NCBI GenBank assembly: GCA_000310025.1 | Contig: FN648885.1 | Coordinates: 401,964 to 465,963 of the forward strand | Direction: 5' to 3' | Length of the DNA: 64,000 bases | DNA from: Ectocarpus siliculosus | Lineage: Eukaryota; Sar; Phaeophyceae; Ectocarpales; Ectocarpaceae | Shown: piece after piece, positions 43,385 through 56,600 of the stretch | How the letters are laid out: each line of letters opens with the position of its first letter | Numbering within the stretch: position 1 is the stretch's first letter | Program-made: the position numbers and the translations under genes | The notes under the pieces: model-generated | The model's input: only the letters and a program-made list of their open reading frames with translations | Told to the model about the DNA's origin: nothing | The model's database searches: none

Positions 43385-45494
43385 TACCACGTTGCGGTCA
43401 GATAACTGTCGTCCAGGTTATGGGTGATCGTTTCGAAATAACCAATCTTGTCGGCGTGTCCCCCTTTCCCCGTTGATGAACGGACAAAGTTTAGGTCTCG
43501 TAGTGCGCCTGAAAGCGCTTGTTTCTTGGGGTCCTACGTATCCGCCGAGATATATGCAGCGGAGAGTTTGTTGTGGGGCACCTACTACTTTTCAATTGTG
43601 AACTTTAGTTCCCCTGGCAGGCTTCCAGTGTTGCCTGCTGTACTATTATTTGTGTTGTCGCTTGTTTACAGGGACACGTTTTGACGTCCACACGGAAGTT
43701 TTTTTTGTCAACAACCTAGCTACATGTCGGCGTTGGGTTGGCGCCGGTATCCGAGGTTTGGTTGACAGCCACGCACGTTGGCCATAAGAGGCAAGAGTTT
43801 GCAACTGTTGCAGATAGCATCGCAAGAGGTCTTTCGCATCTACGAAACGACTAACTGACACATTTCTTTTTCTGGCTGCGTGCGATTTTCCTTTCGCGCA
43901 ACAGCGTGACACACACGCCATACCGATGGTGTCGCACCGATGGTGTCTCAATACACGAGTACTTCGGAGACCGCGAACGCCATCGAATCCAATAGTGCGA
44001 TGGTGGTGTCTCAATACACAGACAGGTATTGCGGAGACCGCGAGCGCCATCGAAATCCAATTGTGCGAATAAGACGCTCCCTCCACGCGAGGAAGCCATG
44101 CGTACGCAGAAGAGTTTTTTTTTTCGTTGTCTTCGTTTCCACACCACGCTGACCTCGACATACACATGTCTACGCCCTCCTACGGGTGTGACTACAAAAT
44201 GTGCCAATGCTATTTGCCAATGCTATTTGTCGAATGCACCACCGCTACTTTCACCGACGCGTGCCTTTCCGGCACCATTTATCGAAATTAGCCCAGCGAA
44301 CTCAACAACATGCGGAGACAAGACGCCCGGCAAACCACGCACAATCCTCCACGGTCTGCTCGATCCGGAACCAACCAGCCATAAAAAAAAATCACGGCAT
44401 GTACATGCATATCGGCGCGCAAATCTTCCAAATCCTCGTGAGTAAGACGTCGTCCAGCACACACCCCATCCCTCACGCCCCATGAGCAGCCTATCGTACA
44501 CCCTCAAATATCACGACAGGAAGGCGTCCGCAATGGTCGCTGGCACAGGTTCGTCCCTCGGCCACACCGCGCGGCACGCCTGCGTGCAGCAGTCACTCCT
44601 CGTGATCTGCACGCCACGACCCCTTGCATTCATCTGAATGCTCGTGTCGAACGAAGCCTGCACGTTGTGGGCAGGAAAAACATGGAAGTCGGGTTGTCGG
44701 TTACAGAGTGTACTCCAGTTCTTTGGGGGAAAACGGAGAGCTAACGAACGATAGCATCGATAGCCTGTGAGAGACGGACGCGTACACGCAATGTGGACGT
44801 TCCTCCTTTCGGACTACATGGAGGATATTTTCGGTCCCTCGACAACGGCGTTACTCCTTCTGCCTTGAACAGAGAAAACTTGGAAGACTTGGTGACTACG
44901 ACGGACTCTCCCGGTTCCATGATACGGAAGATACCACCCTATCTCTCGGCATGCCCCGGGGTATCGACGTGTTGGGCACCATATGTATGTGTTTCGACAG
45001 CATTGCTGGAGCATTCTGTTAGAGTTGGGGGTAGACTCGCCGACGTCGCTTATCCCTCTCTCCTTTTCACTTCGTGTGGTCATGACTTCGCTCTCGCAGC
45101 TGCGTTGATCCACGTTAGGCTCAGCCTTGATAGACGCGTCTATCTATTCGTCTTACTCCGTTTCCCACAGAGAGGTCCGTCAAAGCCTCGGTATGACAGC
45201 TTAGCACGTCTTGCAGTCGACTTAGAGGATGGGAGGTCTTCAGTCACGGCGTCTCAACAGTTATTTCCGAGGTGACACGACATGAACACGCACACAAGAC
45301 ACGTCCTCTCCGTAGAACAGCAATTATCCTGCCCCTCAGGCCCATGATTTCATATTTTTCGGGTCGGAAGGGTATCTTCTTGAATATTTTCAAAATTGAT
45401 CACAATCTGGCGGCCCCCCTAGCCTCACGCACACACTATTTAGCTAGCACACACGCCCGCCACCTCGGGTCACAACCACAACGCCACACACACA
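43385..45494. other. No firm gene
   Basis: A 160-codon plus ORF at 44793-45275 and an open minus segment near 44515-44650 were noted but lack support. A tandem duplication lies at 43937-44067. Confidence 0.35.
43937..44067. repeat. Tandem duplication, ~65-bp units
   Basis: 43937-43999 and 44000-44067 share GTGTCTCAATACAC, CGGAGACCGCGA-x-CGCCATCGA and TCCAAT-x-GTGC, with small indels. Confidence 0.85.
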
Positions 45495-45934
45495 ATGGCA
45501 CCACCAGCACCACCAGCACCAGCACCAGCACCACCAGCACCACCAGGTGCTGCTGTCAGCGCACCCGTTTCCAGTTTCCACAAACCCTTCTGATGGTACG
45601 CCAGATCTGCAGCTCATCGTCAACCCAGCCGTTGCACCTACGGCTACTACTGCTGCGCCTGCGCCTGCCCCAGCGCCCTCTCCGACGCCAACGCCGGGGG
45701 GTGCGATGGTCCAGTACCTGGCGCCAATGCCTCCTGGAAGCGACGAGGCGCGTCACCTTTTCGTCGTGACGAACCGGCCGACTGCCCGAACCAAGGGAAT
45801 GGCTGCCCAAACCGCGGCATTGATTGGTGGAGGACCCGGTGATCGACGGGAGCGGGGACGGGAGTGAGGCATCCGGCGTCAGCCAGGACAACACCGTCGT
45901 GGCCCAGGCCAACGACGCCATGGTCGTAGAGTAG
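45495..45934 (+). pseudogene. Broken Pro/Ala-rich ORF
   Basis: An ATG at 45495 opens MAPPAPPAPAPAPPAPPGAA, encoded by a CCACCAGCA repeat, and stops at 45591. A second frame (from 45547 or earlier) continues with DGTPDLQLIVNPAVAP, more Pro-Ala repeats, and GGAMVQYLAPMPPGSDEARH. Near 45828 a third frame, VEDPVIDGSGDGSEASG, runs to a TAG at 45932. The three pieces read as one protein of about 145 residues with two frameshifts. Function is unknown. The low-complexity composition and following direct repeats suggest a retroelement remnant, but no zinc knuckle or enzyme motif is present. Confidence 0.4.
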
Positions 45935-46014
45935 AGCAATATGCTTTTCCGTCGTTGACTCAAAAACCGCCCGCAGTTGGTTGTTGGTTATTGTAAGAGC
46001 AATTATTTACTGTT

Positions 46015-46239
46015 TTGATTCGTGTTTCCGACTTGAGTAGAGCGATTGACGTTTGAGTCCGGATCGAACAACAAACAGGCTTGAGCAAGTGTTCGCCAAC
46101 AGTTTGTACGTATTGTGTAGTAAATGTTCTCGGATATTCGCTGGTTGATTCGTGTTTCCGGTTTGCGTAGAGCGATGGATGTCGTGTTGAGTTTTTTTTG
46201 AGTCCGGATCGAATAACAGGCTTGAGCAAGTTGCTCGCC
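46015..46239. repeat. Two ~85-bp direct repeats, 130 bp apart
   Basis: 46015-46096 and 46145-46239 share TTGATTCGTGTTTCCG, GTAGAGCGAT, TTTGAGTCCGGATCGAA and CAGGCTTGAGCAAGT. They differ by a T-run insertion. They lie just downstream of the broken Pro/Ala ORF. Confidence 0.85.
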
Positions 46240-46713
46240 CGCAATTTTCCCTTATTTTCCGTATTATTCCCTGTTGTCTGGTGGCCCGATTAGAAGAGAG
46301 AAAAGCGTCTCCGTACAACCTGTCCGTGATTTCTTGCATGAAAATAGTACCGTGCAACAGCAGTACCATTGGTGCACACGCATATCATGTACCTGGTACC
46401 ATGGTAGCTGATATCATGCACGGAAGGCCTTGCGAACCTGCTCATCTGCGCATACTACTACTACTGCGTATACTGCTGTACCACTCACTCTTCGGGCCAC
46501 TCTGTCGTACACCGAATGAGTAAAAGGCAACCTGTAGGTACACAACAGTCGTGTGCAATACACCTCGAACAACACTCTATCGAACACCTCCAACATGTCG
46601 TGAAACTCGACCCCTTCATCATGTGTACAGGTTGTGAGAGCGGTCTCAACCTACTTAAATGAACCGTCGATGACTATGCATACGTCATCTAGACAAGCCA
46701 TAGACAGACGCAC

Positions 46714-46821
46714 TTAGACGAAATAAGGACGTGCTTAGACGAAACTTAGATGTGTTAAGACGAATCCTATAATTCTAAGACGCCGGATAGACACACTTAG
46801 ACGCGGAATAGGCATTAAGAT
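46714..46821. repeat. Cluster of seven TTA(A)GACG-like boxes
   Basis: TTAGACG at 46714, 46735 and 46797, with variants TTAGATG (46746), TTAAGACG (46756), CTAAGACG (46775) and TTAAGATG (46815). A GCGGG-CTTAAT-CCCGC inverted repeat and a TATAAA at 46906 follow. Confidence 0.6.
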
Positions 46822-47518
46822 GATCCAAATTTTTTCGCCTGCGGCGGGCTTAATCCCGCTACGCGCGATATTCTCAGTCTGACTTAAGCCGCGCTGCGCG
46901 CGTCTATAAAGGCTGCCCCTAATCCACGTCATACCGCATTTTCGTTGTTGAAGTTCGAAAGTGACTTACATTTACCTAGTCTAGACAAATGAAGCACGCT
47001 CAACGCACACATGTGTATCGCCGTCCTTGCATCCTATAGCAACTGCCATGGGCACGCCTGCAACCGTCACAACATGCAGCATGTGTTGATTTCGAGCATG
47101 TACTACCTACAGCAAATGTAGTTTCCTCTTGTAGCAAGACGAGGAGATATGCTACATAGAAAAGAGACATATGCATATGCATATATCTGTAGATGTACAT
47201 GTCTACATGTTGGAGCGCACGAAGACACGAGCTACATGCACGAGACTATTCCGATGTGTACAGAATCCTCACATGAAAGACACCCTCCTGCTATGCACAC
47301 GTGTTGGGGCTAGAGCCAGCCAGCAGGCTACAGGCAACATACACTTATCGTGGGTGGTACTTTCGCGACTCACTTGATTCCGTAGACGCTTCGTTGTGAC
47401 CGCTCCTCCCGAGCTCCTCTCGGCTGCCTTGGCAAAGTCGACCGCCCCGATACAGCGAGCGTGATGGTACCCGCAAAGACCGGGGTGCGGTCTAAGTAAC
47501 CCAATCACCACCATCATC

Positions 47519-47755
47519 ATGGACCCAGAGGAAGTTGCTCAGTTTTGGCAGCACATAGCAGACCAATGGCATCCAGAGACGGCTCCACGTGTTGTCTGGG
47601 ATGAGCTGCTGGCCATCGCGAACTCCACGCCAGACCAACTTCCCGACGCTACGGCTGCTGCAGCCCGGGCGGTAGGACAGCGCTACTGTCAACACGGGGC
47701 AACAGAGCCGCAGCCCCTACAGTCGATACAGTCGATCCTCGGCGACACAAAGTAG
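47519..47755 (+). CDS. Small hypothetical ORF
   Basis: 78 codons from an ATG in good context (ATCATCATGGACC): MDPEEVAQFWQHIADQWHPE, then VVWDELLAIANSTPDQLPD and an Ala-rich end. Composition is balanced and soluble-protein-like, with no membrane segment. No family was recognised and no neighbouring exon was found, so it may be a fragment. Confidence 0.3.
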   Translation: MDPEEVAQFWQHIADQWHPETAPRVVWDELLAIANSTPDQLPDATAAAARAVGQRYCQHGATEPQPLQSIQSILGDTK

Positions 47756-49304
47756 TGCGCAACCCGTGCGAGAAACGTGCATCATCTGGCGTCCACACTA
47801 TGTGCGGTCGATTCATTTGCAGGTGTACTTCTTCACCTCCGACGCCCTTGCTGCATGCAAATATCCCAGGGGTAGCAGTTGCATCCCACCCCCCCAATAG
47901 GGCGGGTGGCCATTGTCTGGGACCTCGTGAGGGGCGTCATGGGGTCGGGCTACAAGCTGCACTCCCTCCCGCATCGTGTGTTCATGATGATCTGCTGTAG
48001 CGTAGGAATCGTATGCGTGTGGGGAGGGGATGTGATGGGAGGATGATCTGTGCAGCAGCGTTGCGCGGCACACGGAAACTTTTACCCTCCAACGGCACTG
48101 ACAGAGCACACCAGGCCCATGGCAAACGGTTGAGCGACGATGAGAAAGAGAGCACACACCAGCAAGTGGCAGACACAGACGACCCTGCTGTACATCTGAG
48201 ATATCGGACCATGCGGTTGCCAAATGACCTGGGCAAGGGCGAAAATCCATGCAAAATCTACGACTCACATCGTATGGCACAAATCCCAAGGTGGTGGTGG
48301 GTCCCTATACTACTGCTGCTGTCCTCCGTGACCTTCCATGTCGTTGCGGATAGATTATGGCCATGCATGTACATGTTCGCCAACCTGAAACACGCACCAA
48401 GTTCCTTTTATGGCTGCAACTGAACTGGGCTACTGGCACGCGGGACGCAAATTGCGGTATGCACCCTGTTGTAGGCGGAGCTCTCGCGGAGCCCCCTGCA
48501 TTTTTATTTTTTTTATGAAAAAAAAAAACTCAAGCGAGTGACTTGAATCAAAGCAATCGCGCGCAACGCCCCTCTGCTGGGCCAGCCCACACAAACAACC
48601 CCACAGGAAAGGACGGCTATATACCTCAACGCTACGCATTCAAACCAGGTGAGTGATTGCTCGCGTCGGTGATAATTGCGGGGCGGGTCGGAGGAAGGCA
48701 AGATCGACGTTGGGGGGTATCGTTTTTTTGCGTCCGAAATAAAGGCAACCCCCGGGACTCAACTCAACCTGCAACAGAAAACACACACAGACGTCACAGA
48801 CAGGGCGCTCGCCGAGAGGGAGGGAGGTGGCAGAGAGAAGAATCAGGGTGAGGGCACAGAAGGGACGTGGTGTGAAAGGGCATCGTGTTTCCTGATTGTG
48901 TGTGCCCCCAGAGCAGCTCCTGACCACTCCTCATGGCGCGTTTGCTCGCGGAGATATGGAAATACGAAAGCTCGACCGCCAACGAGTTTTTTTTTTCTCT
49001 TCGATAAGTGAGAAAAAAAGGGAGCATGGAGACGTGCCACGACGGGTAAACGAGCGCGACCTTTGCCCATCTACCCGAGTTGGAATATTCTCGTACTGTA
49101 GACAACAACCCTTGGCAATCAAACCAGCCAGGTCGAGTGTTTTCTAGGTTTGCTGCCATTGAAGTTTGGGAGTTTTTGGGCGAGGGAAATGAGCAGGTTT
49201 TGAGAGAGACATCACATCGATACGCGTAAGAGTATTGAAGATCGGTGCGTTGCTTCGCATATCACGCACATATACAGCGGCCGCCTTTTCCCGCCGTTGA
49301 AGGC
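47756..49304. other. No firm gene
   Basis: Overlapping ORFs on both strands (for example 48013-48423 plus) lack convincing features. AT-rich runs occur near 48510. Confidence 0.35.
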
Positions 49305-49488
49305 ATGCGAAGGGAATTGAGCAACACCAGAGACAAAAATGCAGCATCAATCCAAGAATTGCTCCAGGATCCCACGACATGGCAGCAAGGAGAGTTGTTA
49401 TCCAAGTGGTCTAGGGACAGAAAGCAAAGCAAAACACGTCGCGGTTGGTTGATGGTTGGCTTTCTGGCGTCCTGCCTCCTCGTGCAAG
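49305..49488 (+). CDS. Possible first exon of a single-pass membrane protein
   Basis: From an ATG at 49305: MRRELSNTRDKNAASIQELL, a charged segment rich in Lys/Arg, then a hydrophobic helix GWLMVGFLASCLLVQ. It is followed by a GTGCGT donor-like site at 49489, of the type used in MetRS. Without the splice the ORF ends at 49517. No second exon was identified. Confidence 0.25.
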
Positions 49489-49517
49489 TGCGTATGCACG
49501 ATGAGGGACGATTGTAG

Positions 49518-51175
49518 TTCCCTTTAGAGCCAAATCTTGTGGGGGTAAGAATTCTGTGGCGTGGACGGGCACGCGATTGGCTCAGCGAACGCTCTCTTTT
49601 GGCAGCGCGTCACGTCACCCGAGTCCGCAAGTGCAAATGCGACCGTAGATGGCATATTGATTGACAGCAGTTGGCGCAATGGATATCAAACACACCGAAT
49701 GCGGCGAAGGATGTCGCAAGCAACAAATTCATAAAATTTGTGTGGGTGTTGGTTGTCGGTTGGCCTGTTGGCCTCGACCACAAAAGGTCGGGCTTTTTTT
49801 TTGTTTCTTCGATGTTCGATGTGTTCTTTCCTTCTCCAAGTGTTGAAGACGAAAAGGTCAACCGGAGACGTTGCAGTTTGGAACCCTCCCCTCCCCTGCC
49901 CAGCTGGGCATACCGCCCGTGCCGTGCACCGCATTTGGGTGTTGGCACTTCTGTGAGAGTTGATATTAATCCTTGGCGTCGTTGAAGTTATAACGCAGAG
50001 ACTCCGCCACCGCTCCCTCTCGGGTGTTGAATTTTCACCTACAAAAATAAAACATCGGCCAACATCATCGAAGGTGTCTTGAGGTTTGAGAGGATATGAC
50101 ATGATGAAGTGAGGTTGCACGGAACTTCCGGGGTGTTGAGGTGTGGTGTGTCAGACGCAGATATGCATCTTTTATTGGATGGATCCTTGTGGCCACGTCC
50201 ACCCAACCGTGTGGCCGTCTTACAGCGGCAGCCATGGGATGGCTCGAAAGGGTTGCACTTCTGCTGTACTGTCTGCACGTGTATACGTGTTTAAAAATGT
50301 GGTTGGTGCAGTTTTCCGAGCCTTGACGCTACTGCTGTCGAAACTGTTCCGACCTCTGGTCTCCCTACAACCAAGGGGTTGTATTTGTATTCCGATGGTG
50401 TTCCCACATGAATCTCTTTTCGGTGAACGAGAAACCACAGATGATGCTGCCAATCCGCGACGTGTGCAGCACGCATGCATTTGCCCCTCCAAGTTTCTCT
50501 AACCAACTTTAACTTTGCAACTTTCCACACACATGATCGTTATGGAGAGATAGCAGTAAAGAGGAGGTATACGTACGCAACAGCAGTTTGCATGTGCCAA
50601 AAGGTGGAAAAGGTGTGCCTGTACCATACAATTACAAATATACACATGAGGTGGTTTCAGCTTGGGATTAATTTGCGGAGTACGTACATGTTTGATGAAG
50701 ATGGTATGCATAGCAGGTACGGTAGTGCGGGGGGGCGCAAATAGTTACATATAGCTCGCGTATTTGTTGCATACCATCTGAAAGGGGCGTGATGTTACGC
50801 GTGAATTTGAAGTTGCACTCCTTTGTATGTTCACTAAAACGTACTTCCATTATTATGCCAGGATCTTTGCACACCACTCACCATGTACAAGCAGGTTTCA
50901 TGTTTCATGCGATAGGCATGCATACAACGGCTCTCTTTTCGCGTAATTATATCGTCGAAGACCACTGCTGTGAAAGGTGTAAGGTGAGGCATGTGCACCT
51001 GGGGTGAAAGAGGACCTACAGCAGCAGTAGCTGCATGTGGCTGCATCGCTTTTACCCCCTTGCGGCTCTCCTCTCACAGTAAATTTGCTTCCTCCGCCGC
51101 TGCCTGTCGTTCGTGTGAAATACAGCAGCACCTGAGCAAGGCTGTAAAGTGATCCAAGCTTCCGTCTCGAGTGCA
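49518..51175. other. Upstream region of the gene at 51176, no gene seen
   Basis: Mixed sequence with short ORFs of no recognisable character. It probably contains the promoter and 5' untranslated region of the following gene. Confidence 0.4.
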
Positions 51176-53639
51176 ATGGCTAGCGTCATCGGGCGCAGTG
51201 CGTCCTTGACGATCGACGACTCTTTCCACTTCGAGCGAGAACAACGGCGATGGAGCTACCGCACCAAAGAGAGCGACGGCGGCGATGACATCGGCAGCCG
51301 CCGGAAGTTAATGCACAGCAGCAGCACCCGCAGCACCCGCAGCACCCGCAGCCGAAATCTTGTTCGCAGCAAGAGCATTGCGGGAGGCGAAGGCTGCCGA
51401 GCGCACGCCCCGTCCGCCTCCTCATCTTCGCCATCGAAAGGCAAACAAATGCTCCGGTCGGTGGTTGGTTTCCTGTCGAGGGCAAAGAGCGCCAAGCCCA
51501 GAAAGCCAAGGAGCTTCACCATGACGGTGCCGGCTTCCCCGGCGTCCTCGCTTTCGAGGACTAACAGCGAGTCGTCTGCGTCTGCGCACGAGGGATGCCA
51601 AGACGATGACAGCGGCAGTAGTGCCCGGGGAAGCGCGCACGGACACGGCGCGGCAACCTCCCGGCCGCGGGTTTCCTTTGTTACTGATGTGACGGTGAGA
51701 GAGGAGTGAGAGACATTAGTTTGGTTGGAGGCGGTTGTTTTGTCAAGGTTGTCCGCGTTGTTGTGTAATGATGACCAAGTTTCCCCGAAAGATTTTAGAA
51801 AGTACTGTATTATATATAGTATAAAGAGTACTTGTATATCTCACGGAAACCACGACGTACCCGTAAGAGATATTGTAACCGCGGTCGAAAGGGATGTGCT
51901 GAAGTCTTTTCAGTGAGTGGGGGAAAACCGACTGCTGTTCTCCTCGCAAACCACAGCTAATCGAATCAGCCACATTGGTTATAAGAGCCCCCCCCTGCTC
52001 TCCCGAAGAGCTGATCTTTTTGCGCAAGTTATCACGGCGTGTTGTGCACAAATGCGTACGTATGTACGTGAAGAAATTCATCCAACCTTTGTGGGCTTGT
52101 GTGCTTGTGTGGGCGAAACGCTGTGTTTGAAGAGTACGGCAGAAATGAGACAGGCGGAACACCACAAGAAATGTCCACAACGCAGTAAAGTTGCCAAGTC
52201 TTCTGGATCCCGAAAATTGTTCTAATTTTTCATGCTTCATCTTTTCTTTTTTTTCTTAATATGACACAACGAATCCATCTCTACATATCATAGAAAAGAG
52301 TCAGAGACAGACTAGCAATGAATTCATAGCGTCAGAAAAAGCTACCTGTATGTCTACGATTTCCCAGACAGCATATAGGGACATCTCCCCTGCGGGTAAC
52401 AGGCTCAAGAAAACAGTTTCGTATTTGTTTTGTGTGTCTCATATATGTTATGTTGTTGAAGGTGCAGCAGAAAGGTGTTAGTCGGGCGTTTCGTGTGTGG
52501 CACCCTGTTATTCGTAGGGCATGCAATCTCTCTGAATTTTCAAACGTATTTTCAGTATATTTTTTCTCCGAAGTATTCGTTGTCTTTCTCCACTTGAGAA
52601 ATAATCGGTCCAACTCGGACGTCGCTCCGCGCAGCAGGTGGAAGCATTGCGGTGGATGGCAGACTTTTTTAGGGCCTTTCCTTTGATAGTCCCCACCTGA
52701 TGTGGTATCTACAAAGCTCCAGTTAAAAAGAGTTAGAAAACTGTGCCAACACCAATGGTGGCGTAGTTTAATACGATGAGGATTGCTGCCACTTCGGCGC
52801 ACCAGTGTCGTTTTTACCGTGGTTTTGGGGTCCGGCCTTCTCGTTTGACCTCCCCCCCCGCCCCGCCCTTGCTGAATTTTTGTCGGTGTTTGGTACAGAC
52901 GGTGTTCATCGAGCAAATGAAGGAGGAAGAGGTGCGCAACACGTTCTACTGTCGCACGGAGTACGCCGCCTTCAAGGAGGCTTACCGCAGGCACCGCGAC
53001 AACAACCCGGACTGGTGCAGGGGCAACGACGTGCTCCCGTGCAACTGCGACGCCTGCCGAGACGACCTCGTGGAGGGAGGTCCGCACATATACTCGGCGG
53101 CGGTTTCGTCTGCTGGTGGTGGTGCCTCCTCCTCCCAAGCAGACGCTCACATGGGCAAAGAGGACGGCCCATACGACCATGCTCCGCCACCTCCGCCCAA
53201 TCCCTACGCACACGATGGTAGAAGCGGGGGAGACGGGAGCGAGCAGCCGGAGTGCCACCACGAGCCCCCTTCCCCGGTGGGCGCGGTGTTCCAAGACAGC
53301 CCGGAGAAGGAGGAGGAGGACAGCGGCAGCAGCGGGGGCGGGGGTTTCGAGTACGCCGCCGAGACAAGGCCGACTCAACGGCCATGCCCCGCCCCCGAAG
53401 GCAGGAACAGGCGGCTTCACTCGCACACGCGCAGTCGGACGTGGGGGGTGGGGAGCATCTCGTTGGCGGTGCCCCCGGCGACCAGGTCGCACAACCGGGG
53501 CGGCAGCTTGGACGACTGGGGCGTGACCTCGAGCGTCAGGGAGGCAGTCAAGTGCCACGGGGAAGGGTACGCGTACAAGACCCTCCGCCTGCAAGGCTTC
53601 AGCGATCTCTACATCAAGACGCACTTCTTGCCCTCGTAA
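51176..53639 (+). CDS. Unknown protein, CxCxxC family, paralogue A (2 exons, complete)
   Basis: Exon 1 is 51176-51694 (173 codons) and exon 2 is 52899-53639. The intron is 1204-bp GT-AG in phase 0, giving 419 residues. Exon 1 is Ser/Arg-rich and probably disordered, with a tandem STRSTRSTR run near residue 44 and a Lys/Arg-rich patch. It ends RPRVSFVTDVT. Exon 2 opens TVFIEQMKEEEV, then NTFYCRTEYAAFKEAYRRH (187-205). Next comes CNCDAC (Cys 221, 223, 226) in PCNCDACRDDLVEG, and finally a long Pro/Gly/Ser-rich tail ending in YKTLRLQGFSDLYIKTHFLP. No signal peptide or membrane helix is present. The same core and intron position recur in the gene at 59370. Function is unknown; the Cys triplet could bind metal. 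Confidence 0.75.
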
Positions 53640-56600
53640 CTACAGTAATAAACGTTGCGGCCTGGTGATGCTGCCGTAGCCGGGGGGTGGTTTTCCTTGT
53701 GGGCACCAGATTTAGGAGAGCGCCTGGTATGGTGTACCTCACGCGGTTGGATACTCTCGTGTCGACCAATGGCGCGCGTGCGATTTGGTGGATAACGGTT
53801 ACCATTTTATTGGGGAAACACTTTTTGTTTTGGTTTGTAAATACTGCTTGTGGTGTTGCGATTATTTTTTTTTCATGCTGGGGCGGTGCTGTTTGAGAGA
53901 AACATGTTTTTTCTCCGGCCGAGAGCTTTGAGTGTGGTTGCTTTTATTGCCTGATGAGAGACGAGCGAGGTGGCAAAACGTGTATAATATTTGTCTGTTT
54001 GAGAGACAAGCGACGTGTGATATTTGTTCTGTTTGAGAGATGAGAGACGAGAGATTCGAACGAACGTGTATGCGTACGATATTTGTTCTGTTTGTTGCGT
54101 ACCGTGGTTGTGATGAAATCGTAAGGACACTAACTAACTGGGTTGAAAACTTATTTGTCGGCCAGCAAGGGGGAGTAGAGCTAGCTTCCTCTACCAGGAG
54201 CGGCCATTGGACGGGTCGGTACACATCATACTCTATAAACAAGGTGCGCAGTAGTCGCGTTTTTTCCCAACGTAGGACTTGAAAGAATCGGGCCGTGGCA
54301 TGGCCATGTCTTGTAGTTATTTATTGATGGCGTGAGTGGGCCGCGTGGGCTCGCAAGGGATAGAGGGGTGGGTATCTAGAGCGTTCGTCGCTACATGTTC
54401 GGTTCAATTGTTGATTGCCGAGGCGCAACGCCCGAGCGTTGAGTTGCAAGCTGCTGGGGTCTGTCCCCTCTCGTTTTTTGTGGGGTTTGTTTTGTGGTGA
54501 TGGCCGGTTTTTCTCGGCTGCGCCGTCTCGTGAACAAACTTAGACTTGCGAGGCGTGCCGGCGGAAGTGGCGTAGTGTCTTGACGGTTCGGAGGGCGGCG
54601 TTCTCGAAAATGTTGTACAGGCGTGTGGTTGGAACGAAGCAGGTTTTCGGGGTTTGTGGTGACGGGAGGTTTGTCTGAGATTTGGGGATCGCAACGATTT
54701 TGCGCTTTTTTTTTTTTTTGTCGGTGGGTACCTGCCTGCTGCACACGTCCCGTGTCACTGGTGCGAGAGAAGATAGATGCAGGTGATGATGGTGCACAAA
54801 GGCACTTTTTTTTTGCTCTTGAATTATTTTCAGGGTGGCTTTTGTTTTGCTCGGGTGCCTTCGTTTTTCCCCACGGGAAGGGTACTCTCAGAGAGGGCGA
54901 GAAAGCACGCACGGCATGTACCGATTGGTTGACCGGTAGCGGTGCTTTATCAGAGAAAACACAAACGCCATTACTTTGAGTTTTCACTTGTACCCTGTGC
55001 CGAGAATGGTTTGCTTGTCTTCGAGTAGAATTTAATCCAAGTAGCGCTCATCGGAGGGTATTCTGCGCTTGTATCCCGTGGCGGTTAAAGACGACCGGTG
55101 CAGACCAGAACCCCAACAAGCTTCACGGTGCGCGGTAGTCCCTCTCATTCCTCCATGAGCGCCCCAATTGGGCTTTGCTACAAGAATTGTGTGTTTTCGA
55201 AAACGTTGGGGGGGGGGGGGGAGGTAGTGTTGTGTTCTCTGGATGAGGAACGGCTAGAGCCGTGCGGGTATTCTACGTCAGCATTTTTCAGGTTGTTGAG
55301 GTGTGTGTGTACATCATGTCGAGGGGAGGCGAGAACGGGCCAATGATTTGCTATCTATGTATCCCGGAGACAGTTTTTTTTTTTTTGAGGGGGGGGTTGA
55401 AGCAACAATATTGTCGTGCAGCGTTCCCTGGCGAGGTTGCGTTGTTGTTTGTTGTCTCTAGTTTATGTCTATACAATATACGGCCCGTTTGTGCAGGGTC
55501 TACCGAAGCATTCATGAAGGTTGCAGGAGTAATCATCATGGCTTATACATCCATGTGGGCAGCTGAGGGTGGTCGATTACTGGTTGGTTTTACAAGTAGA
55601 GGATGAGGAATGATGGAGAATTGCGTGACGTCTACAGAGTACGCACAGCGGAGTCTGTGGTGTGTTTTCAATTCGAGATGTTATGTATGCAAGGCGTCGT
55701 CGCGTAGTAACTCTTTTGAGCTTGCTGTTGATCGATGTACTCCGTATTTCTCTGTCGTTTAACTTGCGCACAAAGGACATGTTTCCAATCGTTGAACACC
55801 TGAAACATGAAGCAATCCACTCTCGGATTGAGGGTCGTTGGCGGATGGGTCTGAGCGACTTTGCTGCGTCAAGGTGTGTGTGTGTTGATATGGTTGTGTT
55901 CCGTTCAGCTAAGGGTACACCGCTTCAGCGATGTGCATGTATGGAGCCTAGTGTACCTGAATGTATGATGGATGCACACCACACGCTGTCGTTGTTTGTA
56001 TGGGGCGGGAGAGACGTCAATGAGTAGAGAGTAAACCAGTCGTCCATGTTCGTTTGTTCCCCATATCGTACCTCGCGATTGTGTAGTACATGCGCTTGTT
56101 TGTGGATAGACCTTGGGGGGAAGGACAGACGGCTGAGCCCTGCTCGCATTCGAAGGTTCAAGGCAAAAAAGTAATGCTGCAGAAGTATTCTTCTGTGTGA
56201 CCCCTTGATCGGAGGCCAAAGTCCGTATTGTAGAGTAGGTAGAAATGGGAGAGAAAGAATATCGTGTGTTCGATTGTGTCGTCGTCTTACATTTAAGAAT
56301 TCGATCTCTGCTCCTTATTTATCTTTGTGTGCTATTTAGGGTTCAACAGAAGCAGCGGGCGCCTCCGTTTGTCAGGTTACATGTAGCTGAACCCCCAGGG
56401 GTTGGCGTTTCAACAGACAACAGGCAGACAGATACGCTTCAACCTCGTCTTCTCTAACACCAAGGGGTTGACTCTTCGGAGAAATTCTACAGCAGTTAGC
56501 AGCTGCGTAGTTTCTGTGACAGGAAAAGAACGGTTAGCACAGAGACTTCACCAGAACTTACTACTTGTCTTGCTGCGTCATGCACGGTCGTTGCAAGGAC

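Noticed and set aside
44515-44650. Minus open segment ending in TGA after a TGCAG acceptor, with ITRSDCCTQACRAVW
   Set aside because: Could be a last exon, but the plus strand is also open here and no upstream exon was recognised.
44793-45275. 160-codon plus ORF
   Set aside because: No motif, no neighbouring exon and no paralogue; not better than chance in this base composition.
54391-54987. 198-codon minus-strand ORF
   Set aside because: Basic, low-complexity composition opposite a G/T-rich plus strand that looks like the 3' region of paralogue A. No motif or splice context.
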